In this document: in pieces, positions 1 through 11,300 of the stretch | Layout of the letters: each line of letters begins with the position of its first letter | Position numbering within the stretch: position 1 is the stretch's first letter | DNA from: Ectocarpus siliculosus | Lineage: Eukaryota; Sar; Phaeophyceae; Ectocarpales; Ectocarpaceae | Assembly: GCA_000310025.1 (NCBI GenBank) | Contig: FN648738.1 | Coordinates: forward strand, 13,844 to 59,098 | Length of the DNA: 45,255 nucleotides | Direction of reading: 5' to 3' | Position numbers and translations under genes: made by a program | Notes under the pieces: model-generated | Database searches by the model: none | Told to the model about the DNA's origin: nothing | The model's input: only the letters and a program-made list of their open reading frames with translations

Positions 1-554
1 GCAAAGCCATATTTTTTTTCGGGAGTAGCCTTATTTTTCTAGGGGTAGGAATCGCAATGGAAACGGCCAAGGCCCAAGACTAACCCCGTTGTGGGGGACA
101 CCCAGCGGCATATGCAGGAGTTTTCCCGGGACATAAGAATGTTGGAGGTTTCCCCAGAGACGGTGTTAGAATGGGGGGTTCGGTAGGACAGAGAAAAGGG
201 GTAGGAGGGGGGGGGGGGGGGGGGGACAGGAGTCCGTGGAGGCGGGGTACCGCCATGGGTACCGGGGACGTTCAAGCATCTCCGTAAGGTTGCGAGACAA
301 GCTTGTAAGCCAATGGTTGAATCAATCCCCCCGCTTAATTTTCAGTCACCAATTCAATCAAAGTCACATTCTGTTGCTCGTGTGTATGAACCTGTTGCCT
401 GTAACCACTCGGAGCTTCGAACTCGGCCGTAAAAAAGCACCGGGCTGGCTAATATGATGTATCTCCCGATTGTGTGTATTTATCCTGTCCGACAATCACT
501 TTTCGGCGTAACGCTGGCGCATGTGATGAATGTCGTTTGGACCATGGGACTTAC
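1..554. other. Downstream flank of the metalloprotease gene
   Basis: This stretch should hold the last exon or exons and the 3' UTR of the metalloprotease. The donor at 553-554 (GTAAGT on the minus strand) shows that the coding sequence continues. On the minus strand an acceptor-like TTAG at about 448-451 opens a frame of about 30 codons ending in TGA. I cannot tell whether it is the true end. No other gene is visible. Confidence 0.4.
207..225. repeat. Poly-G/poly-C homopolymer, 19 bases
   Basis: An uninterrupted run of 19 G on the plus strand. Its length is likely to be unreliable in the assembly. Confidence 0.9.
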
Positions 555-3500
555 CACATACCCCGGTGTCGGTGCATGTGCCGTCGCAGCACTCGGACGA
601 AGCGGCGCACTCGTCTCCAGCCGGTGCGCACTCTGGCTCCTCCTCTTCCTCCTCCTCCTCCTCCTCCTCCTCCTCCTCTTCCTCCTCTTCCTCCTTCTCC
701 TCCTCCTCCTCCTCCTCCTCCCTCTCCCCCCTAAAGTTCGCTACGGTTAGCTGCGAGGAGAGGGTGCATCAAGGTGATGTGGGGAGCCGGGCATGTCATT
801 TCACGGCTTCATGTTTTCCTTTGGGTGGCAAAAGCGGTATAAGTCGGAAGAGGCTGGCTGCAGCAGCGACGGCGCCAGAACGGACGCTCCACGTTAAATG
901 TAAAACACCGACAAAACAAATGCTGTGAAAACGCGGTACCGCCCGAGAACGATTCACGGACCGGCCCCCTTGACGGCGAAAAATTTCCACGAGAAAGGTT
1001 TTCGCACGTCAGCAGGCACCAGAGTCGTCGTCGTCGTCCTCGACTCTCACCATGTTGTCCATGATCTGGCGTGCGTTGTTTTCGGTTGAAGTTCCGGTCG
1101 GCAGGCCCAGGTAATATACGTCCGGGTTCGAGAAGTAGTTCACTCTTGGGACGTTGCAGTCGGTGTCTAAGCCCATGATCGTGCGGTAGCTGCACGGCAC
1201 GACGTGCGGTTCGTTGGCAGGGAAGGGACACCACCATCGTTTTTGCCATGGGCATTGCACGCACTCACTGCGGACACGAGTATTTGTTGTGCGTTCGTCG
1301 CCCACTTTGGAGCAGCATTTGTACGTAGGTATTGTAGGGACACAAGAACTGCCGCACAACTGTCCACGAGAAAAGACAAAGCGACGGCCCCTCTGTGAGG
1401 TGTACAGCATGTCCACGATGTATGCTACGAGTGAGCGCCGACTAAGCTACAAGTCAGCGCTGAGTCAGCGCTGACTTAGCGCAGACTTGCAGCACATTGG
1501 ATATGCTGCACATCTTAACACGCTGGCTTGGTAGCATAATGAAATATGCTGTACATCTACCACCCTTCCGATGTGTCTGCATGTGTCGAGAATGAGAGCG
1601 CCGAAAGGGCGAAACCGCAAGAAGGATTCGACCAGCCCGACGAAACGCTCAGGCTCCCTTTCTCTCTCGCGCACACACATCGCCTGCTGTCAACGTAGCT
1701 CGGATACACCCCCAAACACCACGAAGTCAAGTCAGTTGTCCTCATTGGCGCGGGAAGGACAGTTGAGCTTCGGTGGCACGCAGGTACCGATGTGTTTTAC
1801 AAGGACATACTACACAATTCACCCACGATGACGGTAGATTAGACGGTTCAGAGGGACACGAGGACATTGATACATCTATGGCCAGGGGGAGGGATATTTG
1901 CGCGTACCTGTTGGTGCCCGTGCAGTACCGCAAACCATGAGCGTACTCGGCTTCGCTGTCGGCATCACTTTCTCTGTCGTGCCTGCATCCTAAATTATGT
2001 CCGATCTCATCTGAGACCAGCAGAGGGAGGGGAGAGACATAGTGAAGAAGGGTTAGCCAACCCAAGGTTTGTTTCGGTACGAAATCACGCGTAGGTCGCG
2101 TAACATACCACACCCCCTAGAACTGGTTTCAAAGCCCGAACACTCGGTAGAAACATAGCGGCGGTGCCGCAAAATGGTGGCGTTGGAACCGAGTCATCGA
2201 GAGCGTTCGCATAGTGGGTCACTCGATTTTTGTATCCTCTTTGCCGTGGAGTGCTCGAGCTTTGAAATCGATCCAGGGAGTTGCGATATCTTACGCCATG
2301 TCAGCTACGCTACACAAACAAGTGTGGCTGTCCAAACGGTTCTGTGTAGGTGGAGCTACAATACTGCCCACCTTCCTTTGTGGAGCTGGAGCTACCTCAT
2401 GCGTACGACTTCGTTTGCGTTTGCTACGTCACGCGCGATTAGGTCGACAAAAAAAACTGTTGTGTCGAAATCCGCGCGCGCGTTTCAACCCCATCTCTTC
2501 CTCTTACGTGTATGGGTAAAGTTTTCAAGGCAGGTTGCCTTGGCCACAGAAAATCCTGAGTTCTGGTAGCCGTTGAAAACGTAGCTGAGGGGCACAATTG
2601 TTGGGATTGCGGGCAGGGGGAAGACGGGGCGAAGGTCTGACCTATTGGTTGGATCCGGAGATGTTCAACATCAGTTGTGAACCGCCTTCCACGCTGGTGC
2701 TCCGGGACGAATCCTGGTACGGTACGTCCTTCTCTCTTCGCGGCAGGACTTACTTCCACACTTGCTCAAATCCGCGTTGTAGATGCTAGTGGCAACTTCC
2801 GCGAAAAAAACAAAAAGAGCTACAGCCTTGTAACTATTGTCAGCGCCTCTGACGAGATCAAAGATCGAGGGAAAACCTCAACTTTGGACCCTTAGGTCGC
2901 TGGCGCAGGGAACAAGGGCTACAACATTTGCTGCTCGAATGACTATTCTCCGCCTCGGGCTTGGCCTTCAAGCGCTCGGTGTTGGACTCACCCAGCACCG
3001 CAGGACCCCGTAAAATCGCCTGAAACATTTTGCAGAGGGCAAGGGTGAAAAGTTAGGAATCCAGCTTTAACTACATGTAGTCAGCAGTGTCATGGCATGG
3101 ACACCTGGGTTGTTCAGCGTCTTGCGAAGGATCCCCGCCAGCCAATAGTACTCGTAGAGCAGGCACGGTCCGCCTACCGTGCTTTAGAAAACCAAAGACT
3201 GTTGACAGCAGTCAAAAATAGATACGAGGCGCGTCTCCGGAGTGGGGATCATCAAAGCATGTGTTGGTGTGAACCAACGCCACTTGCTGTCAGGAACGTT
3301 TCCCAAGCTCGAACAGCTCACGCAGCTCACGCGCTCTTGGCTCGAAGAGCCCAGCGACCCTCATCGAACCAGAGAGACAAATGTACAAACCTGTCAACAG
3401 TCTTCTTTCTACTCTGGCCGAGAGCCGTACGCCACGGGACTGCGCAATAGGCATCCCATCAAGGATACGCGATGTATGCTTGGCTGCTTCTCTCCCGAAT

Positions 3501-6500
3501 GAGCCATGGATACTTGGCTGCTACTCTAGCAAGCGTCTCGGAGAGTGAGGGCATTTCGAAACGGCTACTACGCAGCCCCCCTAGTGTTCACGAGTATGCT
3601 CCATCCGTCCTCACCTATCAGCTGCACCAAATCGGCAGAATGCGCATCTCGTAGGCTCTCCACCTCCTCACTTCTCGTTAAGCCGGTAAGGATGTCTAAC
3701 GCAGCGCTCTCCTGGGAGTAAGGGAGCTGGGACGGTGCAAAAAAGCAGCACGATTGCCACCGGATTCTGTCAATCGGCTGGAGGCTACGCAAGTCGACGC
3801 CACGATGGTAGTGCAAGGCAAGGCCGACGATGTTTTTACTCTTAAGTCGTTATTTCCGCCGTCAGCCTTCGAGACACGCATGTCGTCAGCGATGTTTTAC
3901 TCAAGAGTCTCTGCAGAACATGGAACACAGCCAGCGGACAAAGAACTCGCAGCCAATCGGTAAAGGAACGTGGAGCGGCTGGCTATCCATGTAGTAGCAC
4001 CTCACCTGGGCGACGTGAACGAGGACGATCTCCAAGGGAATGTCCGAGTTGTGCATGGCTTGATTCGTCTGCACGAACGCTTCGGCGATCGTTGTCTCCA
4101 TCTGCTGGCTCTCCAGGCCTCCCAGCGAGCTCATAGCCTCTGGGCTGTAGAGAACCATCATAGCAACCTTCTCGGAAGGGGCGGGGTGTGCGGCGCGGGA
4201 TGTGTTCCTCACAGTTAAAAAGCGGATCGGGCAAACACGCCGGGCATGGAGTTACTTCACGAATAAATAGGCTGTGAATCAAACGTGGTACGTTTGCTTT
4301 CTGTGGGTCAATTCCCCGGGGTCTCGTGTTGTTTTCAAATATTTCAACGTCACATAGCACTAGAAATATGAAGGGTCCTGTTTGGGAGCGCAAAATGTGT
4401 ATCTGCTGTTTGTAGCCCACATCGATGAATCGGCATTTCATGTTAACGCGTTCGCCTTGTGAGTATCTTCCAACGTTCTGGTGCTGATGACTAAGTCCCT
4501 CTGTCTTTGCTTTGAGCGTGCTCCCAACGTAGGTACCTGAGTAGAGGACTGTAGCCCGCGGCTGCTGCGTCTTGGCGTCACAGCAGCATATCCCTCGAGC
4601 TCATGTCCTCCTCGGTTGTGCGAGGGTCCTTTCACCTCGCGCATCGTCGCAGAGAGCAACTCCTGCAATGAATTCGTATTGCGTGTTCGACAGGTTAAGG
4701 AAACTAGTGTGCGGTTGAGCCTTTAGCCCACCTCATGCTATTCAAACTTGAAGTGGTGGTGGTGGTGGTAGTGGTGCACGAAAACTCGAAAATGCGCTTC
4801 ACCGGGTTCTCCATGGGAGCCATGACGCGGAAGCTTGGGGGTGGTCCAGCATTCCAAGGTAACCACTTGCAGACAAACGATCACAACACCGCGGAAAACG
4901 CTTGTTGTCAGCAGTGGTTACGTTGCCCGTGTTGCACTGCCGTCAGGAGCGAGGAAACAGCCATGTTATTTCGGCCTCTTCATGGGTGCTAAGCGAGGTT
5001 CGAAAACGAAATTCGATAGTATTACCGGAGGCGTGCCGACGGCGTTCGCCATGCTGACAGCGCTCTCCGTCTCGCTTTGCGAGCTAGGTTCTTCTGCTTC
5101 CACCTCGACGGGATCGTCTTCCTCGCTAAAGTCCACCTCAAGCTGGACGACGCAGCATGCAGAAACACCGAGAGCGACGGGGGTCATTGGCTTCTCGGGC
5201 ATTGCGCGAAATCGGGGCTTTTTTTATACATGGTCAGAACTCAGAACAGAGCAGATATGCTGATAATGGCAATAGGTACCAAGACATTTCAATTTTTGAC
5301 CTGTAGTCGACATGGCTGATAGTCATTTCTGGTTGATTACTCTGGCGGTCTCGAACAAAGGATCGGATTGTTGGAGTCGCGAATTCCCTCGCGAGACGGG
5401 AGCCGGCGTTCAACGGACGCGAAAGTTCCTGTTTTTTATTTTATTAGTTCACGGAAGCCCACCTCAACCATGCAGATGTCGCTGCTTGAACCCGCCGCAC
5501 ATGGCACCGATCTCACTTGTGTGCTACCCGACGTCTTCTTGAGCAAGAAGGTCTGAGGGATGGTAGCCAGCAGGGGCGGATAGTACGGGCCAATACACAA
5601 AAACATCGCCGTCAGAGGTCCCAATGTGATCCCGAGGGCTCTATTCTTGTTGGTTGTGTTAGATGTGGAATAGCGACGTGGAAGACAGTCAGTGCCCGTC
5701 TCTGTGAAGGTGCCACGCTCTCACCGTAAACATACGTAGTGTTTGGGCAAGTGAGTGGTGTCAGGGTTTTCTCTGCCGAGACTCTCTTGACGCGCCATGT
5801 AACATTTTACCAGGTAGGTACCAATAAGACTTCGGCGCAGGGCTCATGTGACATGTGAGTATGTGGAGGTCTTGACTGAGCGAGCACGTGGAATACATAC
5901 CTCCACATTACATGGGGTGGTCCAGGTCATGCTGATAGTGCTGGGGACGGAGTCGGATGGGGGCGCGGGGTCGATCACGTCTCCAATCCACACCTGTGCG
6001 GCGGAAAGGACACAGGAAAAGGCCGTAACGCGGGAGCTCCCGTGTTCACGTGCCAAACTGTGACTGACGCATCTTTTGACACTCGGTGGAGGATGGAGTC
6101 GCCGGGGAACGATACAGAGCTCTTGGTCAGCGTTGGGGGGGGTTATTCACGCTGCCCTCATGGACACCATCAACGCGACTGCTGTACTACTGTATGTCAA
6201 TACAAAGCTCTCGGCAAGAGAGAACGCTCGACTTCTCTGCCTCGGACACATGCATGCCTGTTCCCCACCTTGCGATCGATGCTGTCGGTGAAAACATCTC
6301 CATCGACAACGGAAAAAGAAGTGCGCGTAGCAACCACCGTCTGTCGAGACGTTTCACAGGGGCACGGCGTGCGGGACGAGGGGTGGGTTGTAGTACGGTT
6401 GTGTTTTTTGGAACATGAGCGACACAGCTTCAAGGCAAACGCCGCTCGCCATTTTTTTCTCTTTTTTGGGTCGTGCCTGGACTGTGAAGATCATCCAACC

Positions 6501-7754
6501 GGGGTATTTTTGGTTACAAGATTTGATCTTGTTTCCTCTAATAGTTGCATGTTTGTATGCTGTATGCGAATATGAATACCATGACAATAGTGTTTTTTTC
6601 TCACCTCGTTTGAGTTTATGGCAAACCGCAGTAGAGTGGACTCCGGTGCCTCGAGCAGGCTTTCGCACAGCAGCTCACCCACTTCGATACTGCTCGTGAC
6701 TTCGTTACAAACACAACAGCGTATAGGTACATATGTAGAAGTGTGCCGCGTCAAGAGAGGGTGAGAGAAGCAGAACAAATACAGAGAACAGAGACAGCAG
6801 TGACAGAGATAGAGACAGAGAGACAGAGACACGGGCTCGGAACGGTTGTACCGGACTTTTTCGGTTCGATGCGGGTGCCCAAACAACGTGAATCGAGATC
6901 GACCGCAGTATATAATATGTAGTCTACATCTCGAGGGTTCGGTCGTTCGGTCAGTAGACTAGTCTACAGGAGAACCTCACGCCCTACAAAAACTTGCAAT
7001 TATTTGTTGCTACGGCTACAGCAGAGCAGTAGATGCATACTGTAGTCTATACAGGTAGATACGTGGTTTCATTTTTGACTCCGAGCCTCCAGGAAAAAAT
7101 CGGTAGCGAGAGGTGTGCAGCACGGACCGCTGGGATCGCTTCTATCGCAGTGTATGTGCCGGCATCTGTACGTATCATCAACGGCTTCTAATACTGAACT
7201 CTTCTTGCATTAAAAATCGAAGGCAAAGTACCGCAGGAGGGGAGGGTAGAGAGGGGCTCTTCTGTGTGACCACGGGTTGGAGTAAACGGCACTAGTGCTG
7301 TGAGCGCTGATTTGAAGTGAAGACAAAAAAAATAAATAAAAAATACGTGTACATACATACGTGCAGTACACTGCAGCAACTTTGTCCCCATTTTTTTTGT
7401 GCTGCGTCGCCCATGTCCATCCGTCATGTTTTGGCGAACGACCAAACAAACGGTGTCGATCAACATTGCCATGCGAAGTACATGGTTAACGCTCGTGGAA
7501 TCTTCTAGTGGGTGACTTCAGCTGTTGGGTGCAGAGCTCGATGCATAGGTCTCACCAGCGACGTGCTCGTCCCTCTCAAGCAAGGCAACGAGCTCCTCTT
7601 CTGGGCGGTAAATACCCCCGCTACCGGAGTCACAGATCGGGTGCACCGTTCCGACACCCGCATCAGGAATGTATTCCTCGGCAGATGTCCGCACGAGCGT
7701 TAGATGCAGGAGGATGCCACATAGACCTTGAAGGAAGCCTCGGGTAAGTCTCAT
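555..7754 (-). CDS. Secreted metzincin (reprolysin-like) metalloprotease, 3' end unresolved
   Basis: Zinc endopeptidase, probably exported. Exons on the minus strand: 7556-7754, 6605-6699, 6269-6340, 5901-5993, 5517-5552 (weak), 5026-5142, 4537-4662, 4006-4167, 3615-3711, 2992-3019, 2508-2584, 1908-2010, 1020-1189, 555-740. Codon phase agrees at every junction and gives about 520 codons. The chosen ATG (7752-7754) opens a signal peptide of about 25 residues (MRLTRGFLQGLCGILLHLTL). An acidic propeptide follows (to about residue 246). The catalytic domain starts near VAMMVLYSPEAM. It carries HEIGHNLGCRHD (about 368-379, three zinc-binding His and the catalytic Glu) and a Met-turn YRTIMG (about 403-408). 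After the catalytic domain come VEDDDDDS, a run of 28 codons that is all Glu but one Lys (466-493), and a module with six cysteines (about 496-520). The zinc motif is split by an intron: its first His codon spans exons 11 and 12. The final exon, below 555, is not fixed; an acceptor near 447 followed by a 30-codon open frame is one candidate. Family assignment is strong; substrate is unknown. Confidence 0.82.
1452..1476. repeat. Near-perfect palindrome made of two TCAGCGCTGA-type half sites
   Basis: AGTCAGCGCTGA is followed by its near inverse, TCAGCGCTGACT, with one base breaking the symmetry. Looser relatives lie on both sides (gagtgagcgccgact and cttagcgcagact). It lies in the intron between the last two identified metalloprotease exons and could form a hairpin. 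No function can be assigned. Confidence 0.6.
7192..7344 (+). mobile_element. Tail-only fragment of the tRNA-derived SINE-like repeat
   Basis: This copy matches only the 3' half of the three longer copies at 8421, 8976 and 12075. It starts near the shared 'cttctcgcattaaaaatcgaagg' segment, runs through 'accacgggttgga' and 'ctgatttgaagtgaagac', and ends in an A-rich tail with AATAAATAAA. The tRNA-like head is absent, as expected for a 5'-truncated retrocopy. It sits in intron 1 of the metalloprotease gene, antisense to the gene. Confidence 0.75.
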
Positions 7755-8420
7755 CGCCGATGACGCGCGAGACCCTCCGGCTTGAAAATGGTTTCCCGAT
7801 GCGCTTCTTGCTGTTCTTGGCATGACCTGGCGGCAGGGGTTGACGGTTGGAGATGTGAGTAGAGCTGCAAGACTGCCCACATACAAGCAACCAGGGATGT
7901 GGTATGCATATGCATATGCATGCATGTCACCCACGCATACCACAAGAGGTGCATACACGTGACGTGTTGACTGATTTTCACCTCTTCGCTACAAACCAGT
8001 GTGTGGGACTGGCTGTTGCTGCTGTCCTTGTGCAGGTCCTGTGTTCTCCTTGCTTATTCTTTCCTATCGCCTCGCATGTACGCCATGCAGTCGGGATGCA
8101 ACACAGAAGAAAATCTGCAGGAAGAACCAGACCCGAGTGCAAACTGAAAGAACAGAGGGGCACCTGACTCGGAAATATCCCTTATGAAGCTTGTTATGAC
8201 GTCATCATGACAAAACAACAATATTTCTGACTCTTGGGCTTTAGTCTAGTCACCCAAGAGGTATTTCTCGGGGATACATAGTCTAGATCGTAGATGCCAT
8301 GACTCAAAACCCCCCCCGCACCTCTTCACGAACGTTGTTCTCAAAACCAAGGAAGTGGGAAAGGGTAGTCAGGGACGGCAGAGAGTTGGCGAACAACCGG
8401 CGATTCCTCGAGTTATATAT
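7755..8420. other. 5' flank of the metalloprotease gene
   Basis: Presumed promoter and 5' UTR region of the minus-strand metalloprotease. It contains an alternating purine-pyrimidine stretch (tatgcatatgcatatgcatgcatg, about 7901-7924). I see no clear TATA box and no other gene. Confidence 0.4.
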
Positions 8421-8739
8421 GCCGGTCGCCCCGGTGGTCTAGTTGGTATCCTCGATACCTTCCAGAGGTCAGGTCCGGGGTTCGAATCCCGACGCAAGCG
8501 AGCTTCTCTTGCAAAGTGAGTTGTTCTCTCGCTTCCGCTCCTGGCCTAGTGGATAGCGCTACATTGTAGTTCGTGTGTACACAGAGGGAAGAGAGTGCTG
8601 AACTCTTCTCGCATTAAAAATTGAAGGCAAAGTACCGCAGGAGGGAAGGGCTCTTCTGTATGACCACGGGTTGGAAACGGCACTATATGTATATAGTGCT
8701 GTGAGCACTGATTTGAAGTGAAGACAAAAAAATAAATAA
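8421..8739 (+). mobile_element. SINE-like element with tRNA-derived head, copy A
   Basis: About 319 bp. The head reads like a tRNA gene with both internal RNA polymerase III promoter boxes: box A-like tggtctagttgg at 8435-8446 and box B ggttcgaatcc at 8479-8489. The 5' GCCCCGG does not pair with the bases after the T-arm, so this is not a working tRNA gene. A second box A-like stretch (tggcctagtgga) lies about 60 bases further on. The body then matches the other copies and ends in an A-rich tail with aaataaataa. Target-site duplications were not identified. Confidence 0.8.
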
Positions 8740-8975
8740 CTGCAACTAACTCCGGTTGTATCCAGGACGTTTCCTCAAGAATTTTTCGTCAACCATTCAT
8801 TGCGTTCGACCAAGTCGTTAGTACTTTGTCTTCACGGAACTTTCGAATCTCGATTTCACATCCAGATTCGGGTACATATTAGAATACAAGATCCAAATAA
8901 CTCTCAATCTGATTGGGCAAAAAGTCCTTCCATCAGTCGACTCTTCTTCTGTTAGGACTCAAAACAGATTCAAAA
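8740..8975. other. Spacer between two SINE-like copies
   Basis: AT-richer sequence separating the two tandemly oriented copies. No gene or repeat structure is recognised. Confidence 0.4.
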
Positions 8976-9300
8976 TGCCCCGGTGGTCTGGTTTGTATCC
9001 TCGGAACCTTCTAGAGGTCAGGTTAGGGGTTCGAATCCCGGCGTAAGCGAGCTTTACTTGAAAAGTGAGTTTTTGTTTCGCTTCCGCTCCTGGCCTAGTG
9101 GATAGCGCTAGTTCGTGTGTACACCGAAGGAAGAGAGAGAGTGCTGCACTCTTCTCGCATTAAAAATCGAAGGCAAAGTACCGCAGGAGGGGAGGGTGGA
9201 GAGGAGCCCTTCTGTGTGACCACGGGTTGGAGTAAACGGCACTACTAGTGCTGTGAGCGCTGATTTGAAGTGAAGACAAGACAAAAAAAAACAAAAACAA
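8976..9300 (+). mobile_element. SINE-like element with tRNA-derived head, copy B
   Basis: Same architecture as the copy at 8421: gccccggtggtctgg, box B ggttcgaatcc at 9028-9038, the second box A-like tggcctagtgga, the shared body, and an A-rich tail (acaaaaaaaaacaaaaac). Point differences such as tctagttgg to tctggtttg in box A suggest an older or decaying copy. Confidence 0.8.
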
Positions 9301-9899
9301 TGTGAAGGCAACAACAACAACCAAACGCTAATCGGGATTTGAAGAGAGGAAACGATGAAATCAACCCCGGACTTGGGTGAACAGGAACCCAAGCTGGCGA
9401 TTTAGCGGTCTGCTCGCACGCACGGCGCCATGTACACGTACTCCACGACACCTCTACCCACACAAAATCCATCCGCTGTTGCATACCGCCGAGCAGCGAG
9501 AGGGAGAGAACGCACAAAACTAACCCAAGGTGACCAACCAAGGTGACCGCGCATTGTTGTTGCACATGACTGGCGCTGTAAAAAGCGTGTGAGGGGCATG
9601 TTCCCGTGAGTTGTGGAACCTCAAACGCACAAACGAATTCGTGGCTTTCAGTCCACCGTCCAATGAGGCTCGATTCTGAATCTCACATGCACATCGTATG
9701 ATGAGTGAAACACAGGGGCCATGGAGGAAATGAATGGTGCCCGCTCCCACATGTATGTAAGTATGCGATATGGCCACGTCACAACAGCAACCTCTGGGCA
9801 ATCGGCCAACGCCAGACCTGTCGTGTTGTTCGCAGTGAGCTGCAGAGATTCGTTTCCGTTTTGGCAGATCAACCGTAAAATATAAGACACACAGGCCGT

Positions 9900-10292
9900 T
9901 TCGATTCGGATTTCGGCAGATCCTACTATTCCGATTCCCGCACCCTTGCCCGACCGTGTCTCGAAAGCCGATCTCGACCTACGGCGCACGGGTCGCGACA
10001 TCTCGAGTAATAACCCTCGATAGGGCATTCCAAATCATTGCCAGTCGCCAAGTTTGATCCACTTCGGCGTGCAGTAGCTTACGTCACAAGTGTGCGGTCA
10101 TGTGCGACTATGCGCGATGTTTTTCTCGCGTCTTCATTGAATGGTTTGCCGTCTTCCTGTCCTCACCGCTCGTTTTAGGAGATTCGAATCTCATGGCCAG
10201 CTTGGCAGAAATCAACAGACCGATGTCGACCTGCCGCACGTGTCACGATATTGTCTTGAGTGCGCCTCGATAGGGCATATCGCGAGCCATGC
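9900..10292 (+). repeat. Diverged direct duplication with a zinc-knuckle-like ORF
   Basis: Two segments about 270 bp apart share a decayed similarity: 'gccgatctcgacct' through 'cctcgatagggcat' near 9966-10028, and 'accgatgtcgacct' through 'cctcgatagggcat' near 10219-10279. In the second copy a plus-strand frame reads CLECASIGHIASHA, which resembles a CX2CX4HX4C zinc knuckle with the last Cys replaced. This could be a Gag relic, but no other retroelement gene is visible nearby. Confidence 0.35.
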
Positions 10293-10589
10293 CCCCGCAC
10301 CGAAGTTCACGCCCGTCCGCGCGAAGCATCAGACGCAAAAGGTGCGACCATGCATTTCCTCGTCTTTGCTACGTCTCCGTCTTGCTGTTGCTCTTCTTTT
10401 GATCGCCTGGAACCATTTCGGAAAAATTGAATTTCTTGCATTCTTTTAAAGGAGGTGAAGCCGTGGGCGGTAGCTTGCTCCGAGAGATAGATGAAGGTTC
10501 TGTTGTTGACACTCTTGTCCACGACGACGTTGAGATGGGAAAGCTGTTTGTTATTGCTGAGAGACGATCAGCAAGGGTCTGAGATGAAG

Positions 10590-11300
10590 TGGGGATCCAG
10601 CTTTATCTCAGGGGGTACACAGAATAGACAGTTCTAAAAGGGGTAGGGGTCAAAAAGGGTATACCTCCTGAGACCGACCTACATCCTATCAACAATAAGA
10701 TGTACCCTATTCATGCTAGCAGCCACACTCCTTAACACTAGCCCACCCTGAATAACACATATGCAGATTCTATACTCAAATCAAAGCTCAAATCCTAAAA
10801 GCTACAATAAGATTTAGCTCATTCTCCTATGTATCGTACTACTTTCTGAAAGAATGAATCTATCCTCTTCTCCTATTATTGTAGAAATATCGTCGGAATG
10901 TATGAATATTAAGTTGGTCGGTGGGGCTTTCGGGCCCCCTCGCTCAATGAATTTCGGAGATATGAGTCTCACCTCTTCTCCTACTGTTGCACGATTGATT
11001 AGTGTCGAACAAGTTCGATAAAATGAAGTCTCAGGTTGTTGGGCCGGGGCGTTCCGCCCCCCTCGCTCAATTAACTTCGGAGAAATGAATCTCACTTCGG
11101 ATGGAGTATGAACCCATCAGGACGATGTACGCCGCCTCAGGAGCGAGAGTGGAGTATCAGCCCATCAGGACGATCTACATGGCATGAAGATCAACCGCGG
11201 AGGATAAGCCCATCGGGCCGAACCCTCACGGCAATTCCGCCCAAACCGCACGCCGAGGAAGGAAACCCATCAGCCGGTGGGGAAGAACTTCCAATCAAAC
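10590..11300. repeat. Unclassified AT-rich repeat with paired hairpin units and short direct repeats
   Basis: The left part (10600-10850) is markedly AT-richer than its surroundings. Two imperfect units of about 110-120 bp follow, at about 10855-10968 and 10961-11083. Each contains 'cctcttctcctayt', a GC hairpin (ggggc-tttcgg-gcccc and ggggcg-ttc-cgcccc), 'ccctcgctcaat' and 'cttcggaga'. A series of 'cccatcaggacgat'-type repeats is then spaced about 50 bp apart, near 11113, 11160, 11208 and 11267. No coding capacity is recognised. It looks like a non-autonomous mobile element or element terminus. Confidence 0.5.

Noticed and set aside
530..928. Plus-strand Ser- and Pro-rich open frames around the CTC repeat
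   Set aside because: They are the antisense of the poly-Glu exon of the metalloprotease, which fits a multi-exon model with matching phases.
8426..8500. A possible functional tRNA gene
   Set aside because: Boxes A and B are present, but the 5' GCCCCGG has no partner after the T-arm, and the same head recurs in a longer dispersed repeat.
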